A stretch of DNA of 64,000 nt from Schizochytrium sp. TIO01 (taxonomy: Eukaryota > Sar > Bigyra > Thraustochytrida > Thraustochytriidae): contig SMSO01000034.1 of assembly GCA_004764695.1 (NCBI GenBank), positions 265,501 to 329,500 of the forward strand. Reading direction: 5' to 3'. The notes under the pieces are model-generated. The model was not told the origin of the DNA. It ran no database searches and saw nothing but the letters and a program-made list of their open reading frames with translations. The translations under genes were made by a program, and so were the position numbers. Every line of letters starts with the position of its first letter. The first letter of the stretch is position 1. Below are positions 30,801 to 40,495 of the stretch, piece by piece.

Positions 30801-31410
30801 TCTATCGGGGCCTAGTCAGAGGTACGGCTAGTGCAAAACCCCATAGTTCTTCTGATGATAAGGAAAATCTCAGGTAGAGGTGTGTACCTAGCCTCATTTT
30901 CAGAGATTGATTGGGTAACACAAGTTGAAGTGCATTTGGGTCTACGAGTTGGAGATCGTGATGGCTTGGTGACACGACGGAGGCTCTTGAAAGAATGACC
31001 GTTACATTGTTTTTGTTTTTTGCTTTTTGTTTTTTGTTTTTTGTTTTTTGTTTGGGGGGGGGGTTGTCGACCGCGAATCGTCACGGAAGAGGCAATGTAC
31101 CGCATATGTTTTGTCCAAAACAAAAACTTACATGGATGCAGCAACAAAAAAACTGCTTTGCAAGGTGGGTATGGCTGCTTTTCTATGCACAGAACAAATT
31201 TGAAAACCTATGTAGTCAACCTCCTCCTTTTGATGACCTTCCTTTTTGCAAATAGGGCAACGTTATCATTAAAAATAAAGCTGTAATCAAGACAAAACAG
31301 AAACAATAGTTACGATAAATTGATTAATTGATGAATTTATGTCATGTGGCTTTCTTTTATTTGTTAAAACATCTAAAGGACAAATTTAGAAACTTGAGGA
31401 CCTGAATCGG
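27814..31410. other. Gene-poor region with simple repeats and two GC-rich islands
   Basis: No supported protein gene in about 3.6 kb. It holds the promoter of the purine gene (near 27,814), (GAAT)n at about 27849-27882, CCAA repeats near 28082-28116, A-rich AAACAAA/AAAGAAA tracts at 28400-28560, and CAAT repeats at 28728-28836. GC-rich islands lie at about 28970-29220 and 30300-30530. A 17-bp phrase, CGTTTACGCTAGCCGCC, is shared by 28974-28990 and a site near 22,270. Two adjacent short hairpins lie at about 30631-30672. A TTTTTTG repeat lies at about 31008-31053. Confidence 0.4.
30112..30177. repeat. AAT repeat running into ATT repeat (palindromic microsatellite)
   Basis: About 43 bp of AAT units are followed by about 25 bp of ATT units. 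The two halves are complementary, so one strand can fold into a long AT hairpin. Confidence 0.95.
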
Positions 31411-31983
31411 CTATGCTCTCTTGACGACGGCTCGTATTCGTGTAGCAAGTAAGCTGTCTCGCTTCCCTTCGGTAACGCATAAGCACTGTTCCAGGAATGG
31501 GCTCCGTTTCGCAAAATCCTGAGGTACATGAAAACAAAGTTTTAGTTTCTTAATTAAAAAGAATTAAAATAGACTATAACAACAAATGGTTTTCTGTGAC
31601 TCCGGTTCCAAAAAACAGAACTAGTGGAAAGTGCAAAGACCAGTCGTAGGACGATCTTGAATTGTACGCAAAATGGAGATGTTACATCTTGAAGAAAGAG
31701 AGTAGGGCACGGTCGTGCCGACAGGTGAGAAGATCCATTTCAATCTACAATTTAGCAGAGAAAATTATTACCAATGCGAAGTTGAAAATCTCGGGGCTTC
31801 CTGCATGTTTGTGCGGAGCAGGTTCTTGCACTGATGCCAACCGGAAGTTTAAGACGTTTGTGCTACTCAGAGCATATGATCCTGCATTTACATGATTTAG
31901 AAAGCCAATGAAAGGACACATGATGACTTGTGAGCAACAGATAGGAGAGAAAGAAAACAATACATGCATCAAAGAATATAAGA
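31411..31983. other. Intergenic region with a possible orphan 3' exon
   Basis: On the minus strand, 31518 down to 31411 reads as 35 codons plus TAG (PFLEQCLCVTEGKRD...). It is preceded by a plausible acceptor (CATGTACCTCAG) and has no ATG. No upstream exon was found, so no gene is called. The rest is the 3' flank of the TIR-STAND gene. Confidence 0.25.
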
Positions 31984-34900
31984 CTACTGTTCTTCAGGTC
32001 GCACCAACTGCAATCTGTGTAGGTCACCTGTACCTTGTAAAAAACAAAAGAAATGGTCTTCGGCTCCTACGTAGCAGGCCACATTTGCCTCAAATGAGAA
32101 GCTTGCCTCGAATCCTCTTTGGACGTGTGGTCCAGAAACTGACCAACCGTTCGGAAATGTGCAGTCCTCCTGACTTAAACCTAAAGGAGGCGAACCTTCA
32201 TATCTTGAAAACTCTATCTTTCCCGAGATATTCCAGTGTTGATCCTTCAAACCAACATGCAACACGACACCTTTGTTGGTAAGCGCAAACAGTCCACTTT
32301 GATCATCTATGTACAACTCTTCAATAACATCTGGGTCATGGATGATAGTTTCCGCGTATTGTTTGTTTGATCGTTTCCAAATCCGAGTGGAATGATCCAG
32401 TGACGCAGATACTATAAAATCAGTGTTTGCTACAATACATTTTATAGCACCTTCCTGAGGTGGCCCAAGACTTCCCATAAAAGTGCCATCTTTACTATTC
32501 CACATACATACGTTACCTCTCTTATCACCGCTTAAAACAAGTTCTTCATGCAGACAGATGCAGCAAACATCACCAGAGTGCCTCTGCTGATTATGTGGAG
32601 ATAAACCCCGAGTGCAATTGTGCGAAACCGAAGTGAAAGCATACTTTGTAACCAAAATATGGCCATCCTCGTAACCAGCAGCTACATATCCTTGCTCATC
32701 AAGTGCCACACTCCATACTTCCTGCTCATACTCATCATATTCTTCAATTTGGCTACCTGAGTCTATTTCCCATAATCTCGCCTTCCCATCCGCTGCCCCA
32801 CTTAAGAGCCATACGTCCCCAGAGGGCATTGTCTGACACGCTAGAGAGTGTATCATCTTCCGTCTTCTGCCCATTGGCAAGTCTTTTGCGACAACATCAG
32901 GAATGCAACCCTCTGCATCATGCCATACAACCAGAGAGCCGTTTGATGTGCCTGCGAAAATCCACTTGCCTGAAACGCAGAATGATGTGCAGCTCAACAT
33001 GCGAGGGTGTTCGTCACAGCTAAATCCTAATGAGTAGGAAAAATCAAGTGTAGCACGGTTCCACACAAGAATCCGAAATTCTTGCGTTGCTACAACGATA
33101 CTGTTTTCGTTAATTCCGCAACCAAAAATTGTTCCCTGAACAGGAAACTTATGCTCACATGTTGAGGAGTCGAGTGATCGCACACACCACGTGGAGTCGT
33201 CGCGAGAAGAGGTCAATAGCACTGTGCTGTCCATTGCCATAGAGGAAACTCTAGATTGGTTATTATGCCACTCATGTTGCTTTGCTAAAGATTTAATGTC
33301 ATATACGTGCAGAAGTGACTCACCGTTACCATCAACTGCACATGCAAACCTTGACTCATGGATTGTGAGAGATGTCAATGGCGAATCGTAAGAATCGGCC
33401 AAAACTTTACGTTCCCTTCCTGTGGCCAGCGAATAAACAACCAATGACCCATTTTCCGAAGCTGCAATCAAAGTATTGTACTTGGAGGATATTACGAGTC
33501 CAGTTATCTTACCCTCGTGCGTACTATCTCTATTTGGAATTGAGTATAATAAAGGCTGCATGGCGTGGTAATCTTCCTCTAACATTTTAAGCTGAGAATA
33601 TTCGTTCTCCATTTTTGCACCTTCAATTAGTGGATGCTCGGATTTAAAATAATGCAATATTTGAGTACATAGCTCTCGGCAATCGTATGTAAGTGCTCTA
33701 GCCGTTCGTCGGAAAAAATTACCCATCTCAGATAAACTTTGGTGGGTATTCGCGTCTGGTTTATCGAAAGCGTCCTCTAACCATCCATAAATAGGCGCCT
33801 TGAGATGAACAATTGCAGTTTTAAGCCACTGGTAGTCGAGAAGATACGTTTCAACATCTTTCAATTGTTCAGCTCTCTTGAGATGAAATAGCACATGCGC
33901 AGCACAGAAGGAGTTTTGTTTTACATTGACCCCGTGAATGCAAGCTTTGGCCAACGTCTCATGGCCTCTTTGTTCACTGCAATTTATGTAATTAAGGAGA
34001 AGTTGCTTCACCCAATGGTCGTAAAATCGAAGAGCTTGATCAGACGAACCTGCGGCAACCCACGAGAATATGCTGTCCGGGAATTCTGCGAGAATCAACT
34101 CTTCGCTTGCCAGATGTAGAATGGAGATGACAGTATCAAATGGAATCGGCTCGCGCGCAACAAGAAGCGCACAGACGAGGTTCACCCGATTTTCACAGTT
34201 TTCACAGTGTGACTGGAACAGAAAATTGTCAAGAACACTCTGGTAGTATTCAGCTGGTTCTGATGATAAGCCTTGGTTGGCCGCGTGATGTACATTTGCT
34301 AGTCTTTCAGCACGAGCCATGTTTCCTTCACTCATTTGGGTAATTTCAGTTATACCTCTGCGAAGTCTTTCTGAATTAACTACACCCTGTTGGTCGAAGA
34401 TATAGCTAACAACATTTTCGATATCCTTTATGTTGCTCTCTGAGGTGGGCATGATTGGTTTAATCAAACATACCTGATCGTTAAGCATGCTATTGGGTTC
34501 ATCGCAAGAGGCAATGACGACTAGCCAAGGTGGCATCTCTTCTTTCCATCTGTGCGTCAATATATCAAGAAGATCCTCGAAGCCTTCAATGCCTGGATAT
34601 AGATTGTCAAAGACCACAATCAAACGTGGAGAAGTATTGGCTTGGGTAGACTGAAAAGGCTTTACAAGAAGTTTCTCAAAGATCTCTTGAAGAGATGTTT
34701 CCTCTATTCCAGCATTAACAAGGGCTTCATCCGCAGCCAGGGCATCTTTGAGATATTCAGGGAACAATTGATGCAACTGCTTCGCAATGCTGAGAAGTGC
34801 AAGCTTTGCACTTCTTAGTTGAATGTCTTCAGAATCGAAAAAATGGGCAGCCGCAACGCAAAATTTGTATCTACCTCCTGAGTCAGATCTCGATAAGCTC

Positions 34901-35700
34901 ATGCTTATTCGGAGGGATTGACGCTGGCTGACCCTTTCCGAGTTCCGAGTTCGATATTTTATAGCGGCGTCAAGATCAAAAAGGTGTCCAATTTGACTTA
35001 GAGCTGCGAGAAACGTGGATTTGCCGATACCATGCTCTCCGATAATGACACACAAGCCAGGTTCATTAGATTGTACCCAAGCCTGTACATCGCTTAGCAA
35101 CCAGACCCTTGTATTGGTTACGTACTTCTTCGCTTTAGCTTTGATTAAACCCAAAAAATTTAGCTGATTGATTCTACGAAGAGCGCTATCGTTGATTGGA
35201 TCAACGCCCCAACAAGATTTTACGTGACTTATTTGATCTGCGATTGAAGTTGCTGCCTCTTGCGCTTCAATGTCAGGGCTTGAAGATCCAATTGTATGTC
35301 GATACAAATGCAGCAAATGGTTAATCATGCTGAACTTCCTCCAATAAAGAGTATTTTGAAATTCTCTGTCTTGGGCTATTGGAATAACTTGCGATGGTCT
35401 GAAGAAAGATTTCATGAGATTGAATTCAAAACGGCAATATGTAAAATCATCCACATCGAGTTTTTCTGCATACTCGCGAGTCAGGAAAATAACCACAAAG
35501 GTACATTCCTGCATCCCATTTTTGATCATATTCTCCAAGGCACCCCCAATGAGGCTAGTTTGGTCCCTCCAAACGTTGATTCCATGATCATTTTCAAGAG
35601 CTGTTTCCACGGCCTCCACAAAAGGCTGATGTTCACGGGGCTTATATTCCGAGCCCCATGCATATGAGAAGAAGACCATGTCTGGTTCATCTGACAACAT
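31984..35700 (-). CDS. TIR-NACHT/STAND-WD40 protein 1 (module 1)
   Basis: A 1,238-residue protein. The frame is open to 35739 only through a TTG; the ATG is at 35700 (MLSDEPDM). Residues 1-130 are a TIR domain: VFFSYAWG at 9-16, NVWRDQTSL near 42-50, CTFVVIFLTREY at 66-77, and CRFEF with Glu92 where TIR NADases carry their catalytic Glu. The NTPase follows, with Walker A GEHGIGKST (221-229) and Walker B IVVFDN (361-366). A winged-helix and helical arm (about 500-700) then has the LLVAREPIPFD and YLLDYQWLKTAI signatures seen in NACHT-WD proteins. From about 730 at least seven WD40-type repeats form a probable propeller (for example LSGDKRGNVCMW). There is no signal peptide, so it is cytosolic. 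The architecture is that of an oligomerising sensor: WD40 senses, NTPase assembles, TIR signals. Its role here is inferred. It lies 1.06 kb from a vWA gene on the same strand. Confidence 0.93.
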   Translation of the reverse strand: MLSDEPDMVFFSYAWGSEYKPREHQPFVEAVETALENDHGINVWRDQTSLIGGALENMIKNGMQECTFVVIFLTREYAEKLDVDDFTYCRFEFNLMKSFFRPSQVIPIAQDREFQNTLYWRKFSMINHLLHLYRHTIGSSSPDIEAQEAATSIADQISHVKSCWGVDPINDSALRRINQLNFLGLIKAKAKKYVTNTRVWLLSDVQAWVQSNEPGLCVIIGEHGIGKSTFLAALSQIGHLFDLDAAIKYRTRNSERVSQRQSLRISMSLSRSDSGGRYKFCVAAAHFFDSEDIQLRSAKLALLSIAKQLHQLFPEYLKDALAADEALVNAGIEETSLQEIFEKLLVKPFQSTQANTSPRLIVVFDNLYPGIEGFEDLLDILTHRWKEEMPPWLVVIASCDEPNSMLNDQVCLIKPIMPTSESNIKDIENVVSYIFDQQGVVNSERLRRGITEITQMSEGNMARAERLANVHHAANQGLSSEPAEYYQSVLDNFLFQSHCENCENRVNLVCALLVAREPIPFDTVISILHLASEELILAEFPDSIFSWVAAGSSDQALRFYDHWVKQLLLNYINCSEQRGHETLAKACIHGVNVKQNSFCAAHVLFHLKRAEQLKDVETYLLDYQWLKTAIVHLKAPIYGWLEDAFDKPDANTHQSLSEMGNFFRRTARALTYDCRELCTQILHYFKSEHPLIEGAKMENEYSQLKMLEEDYHAMQPLLYSIPNRDSTHEGKITGLVISSKYNTLIAASENGSLVVYSLATGRERKVLADSYDSPLTSLTIHESRFACAVDGNGESLLHVYDIKSLAKQHEWHNNQSRVSSMAMDSTVLLTSSRDDSTWCVRSLDSSTCEHKFPVQGTIFGCGINENSIVVATQEFRILVWNRATLDFSYSLGFSCDEHPRMLSCTSFCVSGKWIFAGTSNGSLVVWHDAEGCIPDVVAKDLPMGRRRKMIHSLACQTMPSGDVWLLSGAADGKARLWEIDSGSQIEEYDEYEQEVWSVALDEQGYVAAGYEDGHILVTKYAFTSVSHNCTRGLSPHNQQRHSGDVCCICLHEELVLSGDKRGNVCMWNSKDGTFMGSLGPPQEGAIKCIVANTDFIVSASLDHSTRIWKRSNKQYAETIIHDPDVIEELYIDDQSGLFALTNKGVVLHVGLKDQHWNISGKIEFSRYEGSPPLGLSQEDCTFPNGWSVSGPHVQRGFEASFSFEANVACYVGAEDHFFCFLQGTGDLHRLQLVRPEEQ

Positions 35701-36756
35701 AATCGTTGTTAGGAGAGGTGTCGGAAAGTTCTGCACCAATGCACTCTGTAGTTGAACACAGTTTGACGCGCTAAATCAAGAAGAAAACTGTTCTCTTGAC
35801 ACTCTTCTTCAACGATTTGCCTGCTGGCTTGGCGGGCGAGTACTTCGTGACGGTCGCTATTTCACTATCGCCTACAGCAGGGGAGCAGGGAGGCAAACAT
35901 AGATAGCACGAAACGTCAGGACTGTCAAATCACGTGGGGGGAGCGCGTTATGCGCAGCAAGGGAGGTATATATCTATGAGCGTCGATGACACATCAAGAA
36001 GCGTGTTTACTTTTGCCATTTTTCAGAGTTTATGATGTTGCGATTTATTATTTATTATTTATTAGTTAATTAGAAACCCATAAAATGTAAACTAAAAACT
36101 AATTACTAATTACTAAAAAGTCGAGATTAAAATAAACTTTGACCTTCAAATTTGCTAATTCAAATTTAATTCTACAAAACAAACAAATATGTATAACTTT
36201 AAAACATTAATAAAGTTATAATTTTTTAATTTTTTTACCAAGTAGGAGTAGGGAATGTCGTGCACAAAAGGAAAAGAAAAGAAGAATAGACACCACTCCT
36301 ATTGTTGGGTAGAAGATCAAATCAAGCATATTACCTAGTTGACGTAAAGCCAATCATCTAAAGTATCCAGCGTTGATAAGAAATGATGGGGATGTGTAGT
36401 TAATTTTTGTCTGCTGATCCACTGTGCGAACAAATGCGCCAACGAAGTAGTATGGCTTGTTTATTCGATAAAGAACATGATATTGGCTGTTTTAGTATCT
36501 TTTAACGATGTCATTCAATGGGAATTCAGGGATCAAGTTAAGTCATCATGGAAAGCAGCTTCGGTAATAGAATCCTCCATTTGGAAAGGTTGAGTTCTCA
36601 CTTTGCTTAACCATATAATGGAATGCCTCTATCCTTGGGGGCCGTGGCAAGTTCAAATTTGAGAATGGACTGGAAACCTTCAACATCATTATGTTTATCT
36701 CAACAACGAAGGTCCTTCTTACCAATATAATTTCTGCGACCTTGGTTTCTACTCTT
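35701..36756. other. Spacer between TIR-STAND 1 and class A vWA 1
   Basis: About 1.06 kb between two minus-strand genes. It contains the promoter of the TIR-STAND gene and the 3' end of the vWA gene. An AT-rich core lies at 36,040-36,240. No supported gene. Confidence 0.5.
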
Positions 36757-38925
36757 TTATTCCTCATCGTCAGACTCACTATCATCATCGGCGTCGTCAT
36801 CACTCCATTCCAATGGAGAATGCACAATAACATTCAAGCCATTCAATGAGTGCCTTTCTGCATTAATTGGCCGAAATGTTTGTGAGTCATGGCGCGACGG
36901 AGACGCTGATATCCCTTTGGAGCAGCTACAGTCACCGAGGCAGCCTCCTTCCTGCCCTCCACAGCTACATTGTGGATCGCACAGACACATCTCACGTTTT
37001 ATGTATTGCTCTTTAAGGCGCTTTCGCATCTCCTTCCGGAAGACAAGCTCATTCACAGCCTCATCCACATCTGATTTCTTACTTCTCACTATAGATCTGA
37101 CCCTGTCAAGCATCCAACGACTGACACCTCGCGCCTTTTCTGCATCCACTTTGTCTTCACCTTGGAGCGCTTCATTCAATGGTTGTTTTGATGTAAACGG
37201 CAAAAATCTTCTCTTAGGTTTCACGTTGCTCGAAACCGATGGCGGAAAAAAAGTAGAACTTGGAATTGCCTCGGCCAAGTCCTTAGTTAAAGTAAGGGTG
37301 TCAATCGCCTTATTTACCCTTTCTAGCAAGGCAGCAGCAGCAGCGTTGCTAAATTCCTCAATGCTTTCACGAAGGCGGCGCAAGACATATTTGATAAGTT
37401 CAATACTAACTTTCACCTCTGAGTAGCTTGCTACTTTACGATACTTTGTCGCGTGCTTCAGGGTATCTTCAAGAATTTCCACTGATGTTGCACGGGCTTC
37501 AACCATCGAACTAGAGGATTGGAGCGACCTCTGTGCCAGAAGCACACCATCCCGTACCTTTTCACGAGTTCGAATAGCACGTGTCTTTGGTGCACGATGC
37601 TTGCGCTTGGAACTAAGTGTGCGGTCTAAAACGAGATCAAGGCTAAGCTCATTAGAGCGCTCCATGTCTGCTCCCCGTCTTCTTCGAGGCCTCTCAGTGC
37701 ACAGCCTGGCTGTCAAGAAATGGTACGCAGGGGTCGGTGCTTCGCACGTTGAGTTGAGAAGAATCGGCACAGTAAACGTCCGAAGAGCGCCAAATTGTCC
37801 CTTTGGCAGAATCAGTTTGCAGGAGTCTTCATTTAAACTCTCCTTGATAAAGTCAGCCGGAAGTCTGTCCTCTAAACGCGCTTGGTCAATGGTAACCTCA
37901 TCCCTCCGTTCTTCTGGGACAATGATGTAAAGGGTGTTTAGCAAGTTGGGTCCTTTAACCTCGTCAGCATCTTCAATCTTTATATTCTCTTGGCCAGGCA
38001 CAGACATATAACCCCCCAAAACTTTTGTAAGTCTCTCAAAAAAAGCCTTTGCAAAAGTGTCACCATAAAGACCGATCGGGTATGCCCGAAGTTCAATCTG
38101 CATGAAAGTAAGGCTAGCCAAAGGGACAGGGTCACTATCCTCTTCTCCCTCTCCATCATCTTCTTCTCCGGGTGATCTGGCCGATGCATCTTCTGCTCGG
38201 GTATTTAAGTTTCGTAGATGCTTTGCCGCCAACTTCATTCTTTTGGCCGTTTGCAGGGTTTCTTCCGCGTCAAACACCTGACCATCACTCGTCACATGAA
38301 TCTCAAGCCTGGTTGAAGTGGCGATGTCGCTGTTTTTGGTCTTGTTGGTGAAGGCAACCTCTGCTTCACGAAGTTTGATGAACCCAGTGTTCATGTTGGT
38401 TCCACCGTAGATTCCTTGAGAGTTGACATTTGCGATCAATGCTTCTCTAGATGCTTTAGTAAGAAGTATAAATCCATTTGTGATATCCTCGGCCATAGAC
38501 CCAAAGCAGATTACCGCGCAGTAGATTGTTTGTTCATGCAAATCCAACGCCTCAATCCAAGTTTGAAACTGTTGCTTTGCTTGTACAGACTTTTCTCCGG
38601 CCATGCTGCCACTGAAGTCCATGATCCATGCTACAGCGTAGGAATCCCGAACGGAATATTTTGCGATTTCATAGGAGAAGCCAATCTCAAGTTCTTCTGG
38701 GCTCATTCCAGTTTGCTTGGGGTAGCTTATTTCAAACCTTGGGAATACATCATTCGAAGCATCTAGCGTGGTTTCTTTGTTACTCCTACGTGTGAATGAA
38801 TTCACTAGAGAAATCCGCCCAACCGTGCTGCGACTCATTGCGCTGGTACTACAAAGCAAATATCTACGATTGCTAAGGGTTGTTTTTTGGTTTTGCTGTA
38901 CCATCGCCTTCTCAATTTTTTTCAT
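36757..38925 (-). CDS. Class A vWA-domain protein 1, with Cys-rich and acidic tail (module 1)
   Basis: A 722-residue protein. The frame is open to 38994 only through TTG in a T-rich microsatellite, so I use the ATG at 38925 (MKKIEKAM); ATGs at 38904 and 38838 are alternatives. The von Willebrand factor A domain has all three MIDAS motifs: DFSGS at 103-107, GGTNM (Thr175) and SDG (Asp213). It also has the phrase YAVAWIMDFSGSM shared with the class A gene at 50212-52056. An acidic loop (GEEDDGEGEEDS) interrupts the domain's second half. A beta-rich region and a Lys/Arg-rich helical part follow. Near the end, seven Cys are spaced C-x-C-x3-C-x-C-x6-C-x3-C-x-C, a possible metal site, then an acidic tail. 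vWA domains bind protein partners through a metal ion. No signal peptide or membrane segment. Divergent to a class B vWA gene. Confidence 0.9.
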   Translation of the reverse strand: MKKIEKAMVQQNQKTTLSNRRYLLCSTSAMSRSTVGRISLVNSFTRRSNKETTLDASNDVFPRFEISYPKQTGMSPEELEIGFSYEIAKYSVRDSYAVAWIMDFSGSMAGEKSVQAKQQFQTWIEALDLHEQTIYCAVICFGSMAEDITNGFILLTKASREALIANVNSQGIYGGTNMNTGFIKLREAEVAFTNKTKNSDIATSTRLEIHVTSDGQVFDAEETLQTAKRMKLAAKHLRNLNTRAEDASARSPGEEDDGEGEEDSDPVPLASLTFMQIELRAYPIGLYGDTFAKAFFERLTKVLGGYMSVPGQENIKIEDADEVKGPNLLNTLYIIVPEERRDEVTIDQARLEDRLPADFIKESLNEDSCKLILPKGQFGALRTFTVPILLNSTCEAPTPAYHFLTARLCTERPRRRRGADMERSNELSLDLVLDRTLSSKRKHRAPKTRAIRTREKVRDGVLLAQRSLQSSSSMVEARATSVEILEDTLKHATKYRKVASYSEVKVSIELIKYVLRRLRESIEEFSNAAAAALLERVNKAIDTLTLTKDLAEAIPSSTFFPPSVSSNVKPKRRFLPFTSKQPLNEALQGEDKVDAEKARGVSRWMLDRVRSIVRSKKSDVDEAVNELVFRKEMRKRLKEQYIKREMCLCDPQCSCGGQEGGCLGDCSCSKGISASPSRHDSQTFRPINAERHSLNGLNVIVHSPLEWSDDDADDDSESDDEE

Positions 38926-40495
38926 TGGAAAAAGGATGCTTCGCCACAATGCTTCTTTACTTTTTTTTCTTTTTTTTTTTTCTTTTTTTTTCAAATTTTA
39001 AAGAGAGAGGATTAAAAGGCCAAAATAAAAGTTGTTTAATTAAAAATCCCATTCTTCAAAAGACATTTCAAAATCACTAATACGACTCTTTTACCTTAGC
39101 TTTTAACTTTAGTTAATTAAAATTTTTCTAAACTAAAAGATGGAGGTGTTATTTCATAGGACACGTATTATCATTCTTAAGTATTCTTTTTTTGATGAAA
39201 ATAAGAATCGTCTATAAAAAAGTGTTTCTTTCAAGAACGTTTTCTGTGAGAGCATAAAAAAGTGTTTCTTTCAAGAACGTTTTCTGTGAGAGCTCTCTAG
39301 AGGCACGTGAAAAGAGTATATGTTAGTGTACAAGGAGGAGTACACACCAAAGAGCTAGGCAAGCTCTCCAAGCCAGGAAATCTTGAAGGTTCTACAACTG
39401 CACGTATTCACGAGACATGCTTGTAAGAGAAAATCACGCAAGTTGAACTTGTTCTGGATGCGCAGGCGGCTGCGTACAACTGCGATGGCCCATTCTAAAA
39501 GAACAGTAGCGAACCCAATTGATAATAACAAACCTCTATTTACAAGAGACCAAATCCATGAGAAGATCCAAAGTGTACTTTAATTAACAAATAGTCAGTG
39601 CGCAATCAACCAAAACAACCAGGGCTCAGGTAGTGCACACCATTAGCCTTGGCTCACTAATGAGACATGTTTACTTTTCATCCTTCGACTTGGTTGGAAA
39701 CTCAGGTCAAAATAATCAGTTATTGTAGGGGCTTGGCTTCGATGAACGTGGTAATGGTAGGAGGCTTTCGCTAACTGGGTTTTGGCGGGCATTTTTAAAG
39801 GACGTAGTTACAGTAGAGGGTGGGAGTGATAAAGAAAGAACAAGTTGTGCACCATTCATCCTAAATCTCCTTTGAATTTGACACTCGCCCCAAATATACA
39901 ACCATAGGCTACTTTTGAGAATACGTTTTCGTGAGGAAGTGCAAGTCGCACATTTTGAGAGCTATCAGAATAGGACGGTAATCATATAGTAGTAGAACGG
40001 ATCAGATTATATGAAAGGTTGACGCTATTCCTTATTTGGAAATGGTTTCACATACCTAGGTATTGTTCAGCACTGCACATAAAATTCTTATTATTATATA
40101 CCAAATAAATACTTAAAAGATGTTTTCACTTCACACTTCAGAGTTTTTAATTTAAAAGTGAGTAAATATTTTTTTTAAACAAAATGTTACAAAAGAATGG
40201 AAACAACTTTACAGCTACACGTTTGAACATGAACATTGCACGTTGCTATAGCACTCTCACTAGTTATCTCTTACTAGTCCTATTTCTTGGATTAAGTAAA
40301 AGCATTTCGTTCATTGCAGCAGAGTCTCATCATATACCATAGTAAGTAAACTAATTAGATATTGGGTTGAAAAATGATTTATTTAAACCTGAAAAGATTC
40401 TTTAAAGGCTGCTCAATGATTTTTCTGCCACTGCTTCGCTGGCAAATCTAGAATACGAAACTAATACAGTTGCCTGGTTTAAAGCGCTAGGAATC
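38926..40495. promoter_or_regulatory. Divergent intergenic region between the two vWA genes of module 1
   Basis: About 1.57 kb between two genes transcribed away from each other, so it must hold both promoters. It contains a T/C-rich tract at 38960-38992 and a two-copy 40-bp repeat (39214-39293). It is otherwise AT-rich. No supported gene. Confidence 0.5.
39214..39293. repeat. Two-copy 40-bp direct repeat in the divergent vWA promoter region
   Basis: The copies at 39214-39253 and 39254-39293 appear identical. Each contains AGTGTTTCTTTCAAGAACG. The array lies about 290 bp upstream of the class A ATG. GTTCTTGAAA-type motifs (the complement) resemble heat-shock-element half sites, but I would not call it such from sight alone. 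Confidence 0.9.
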
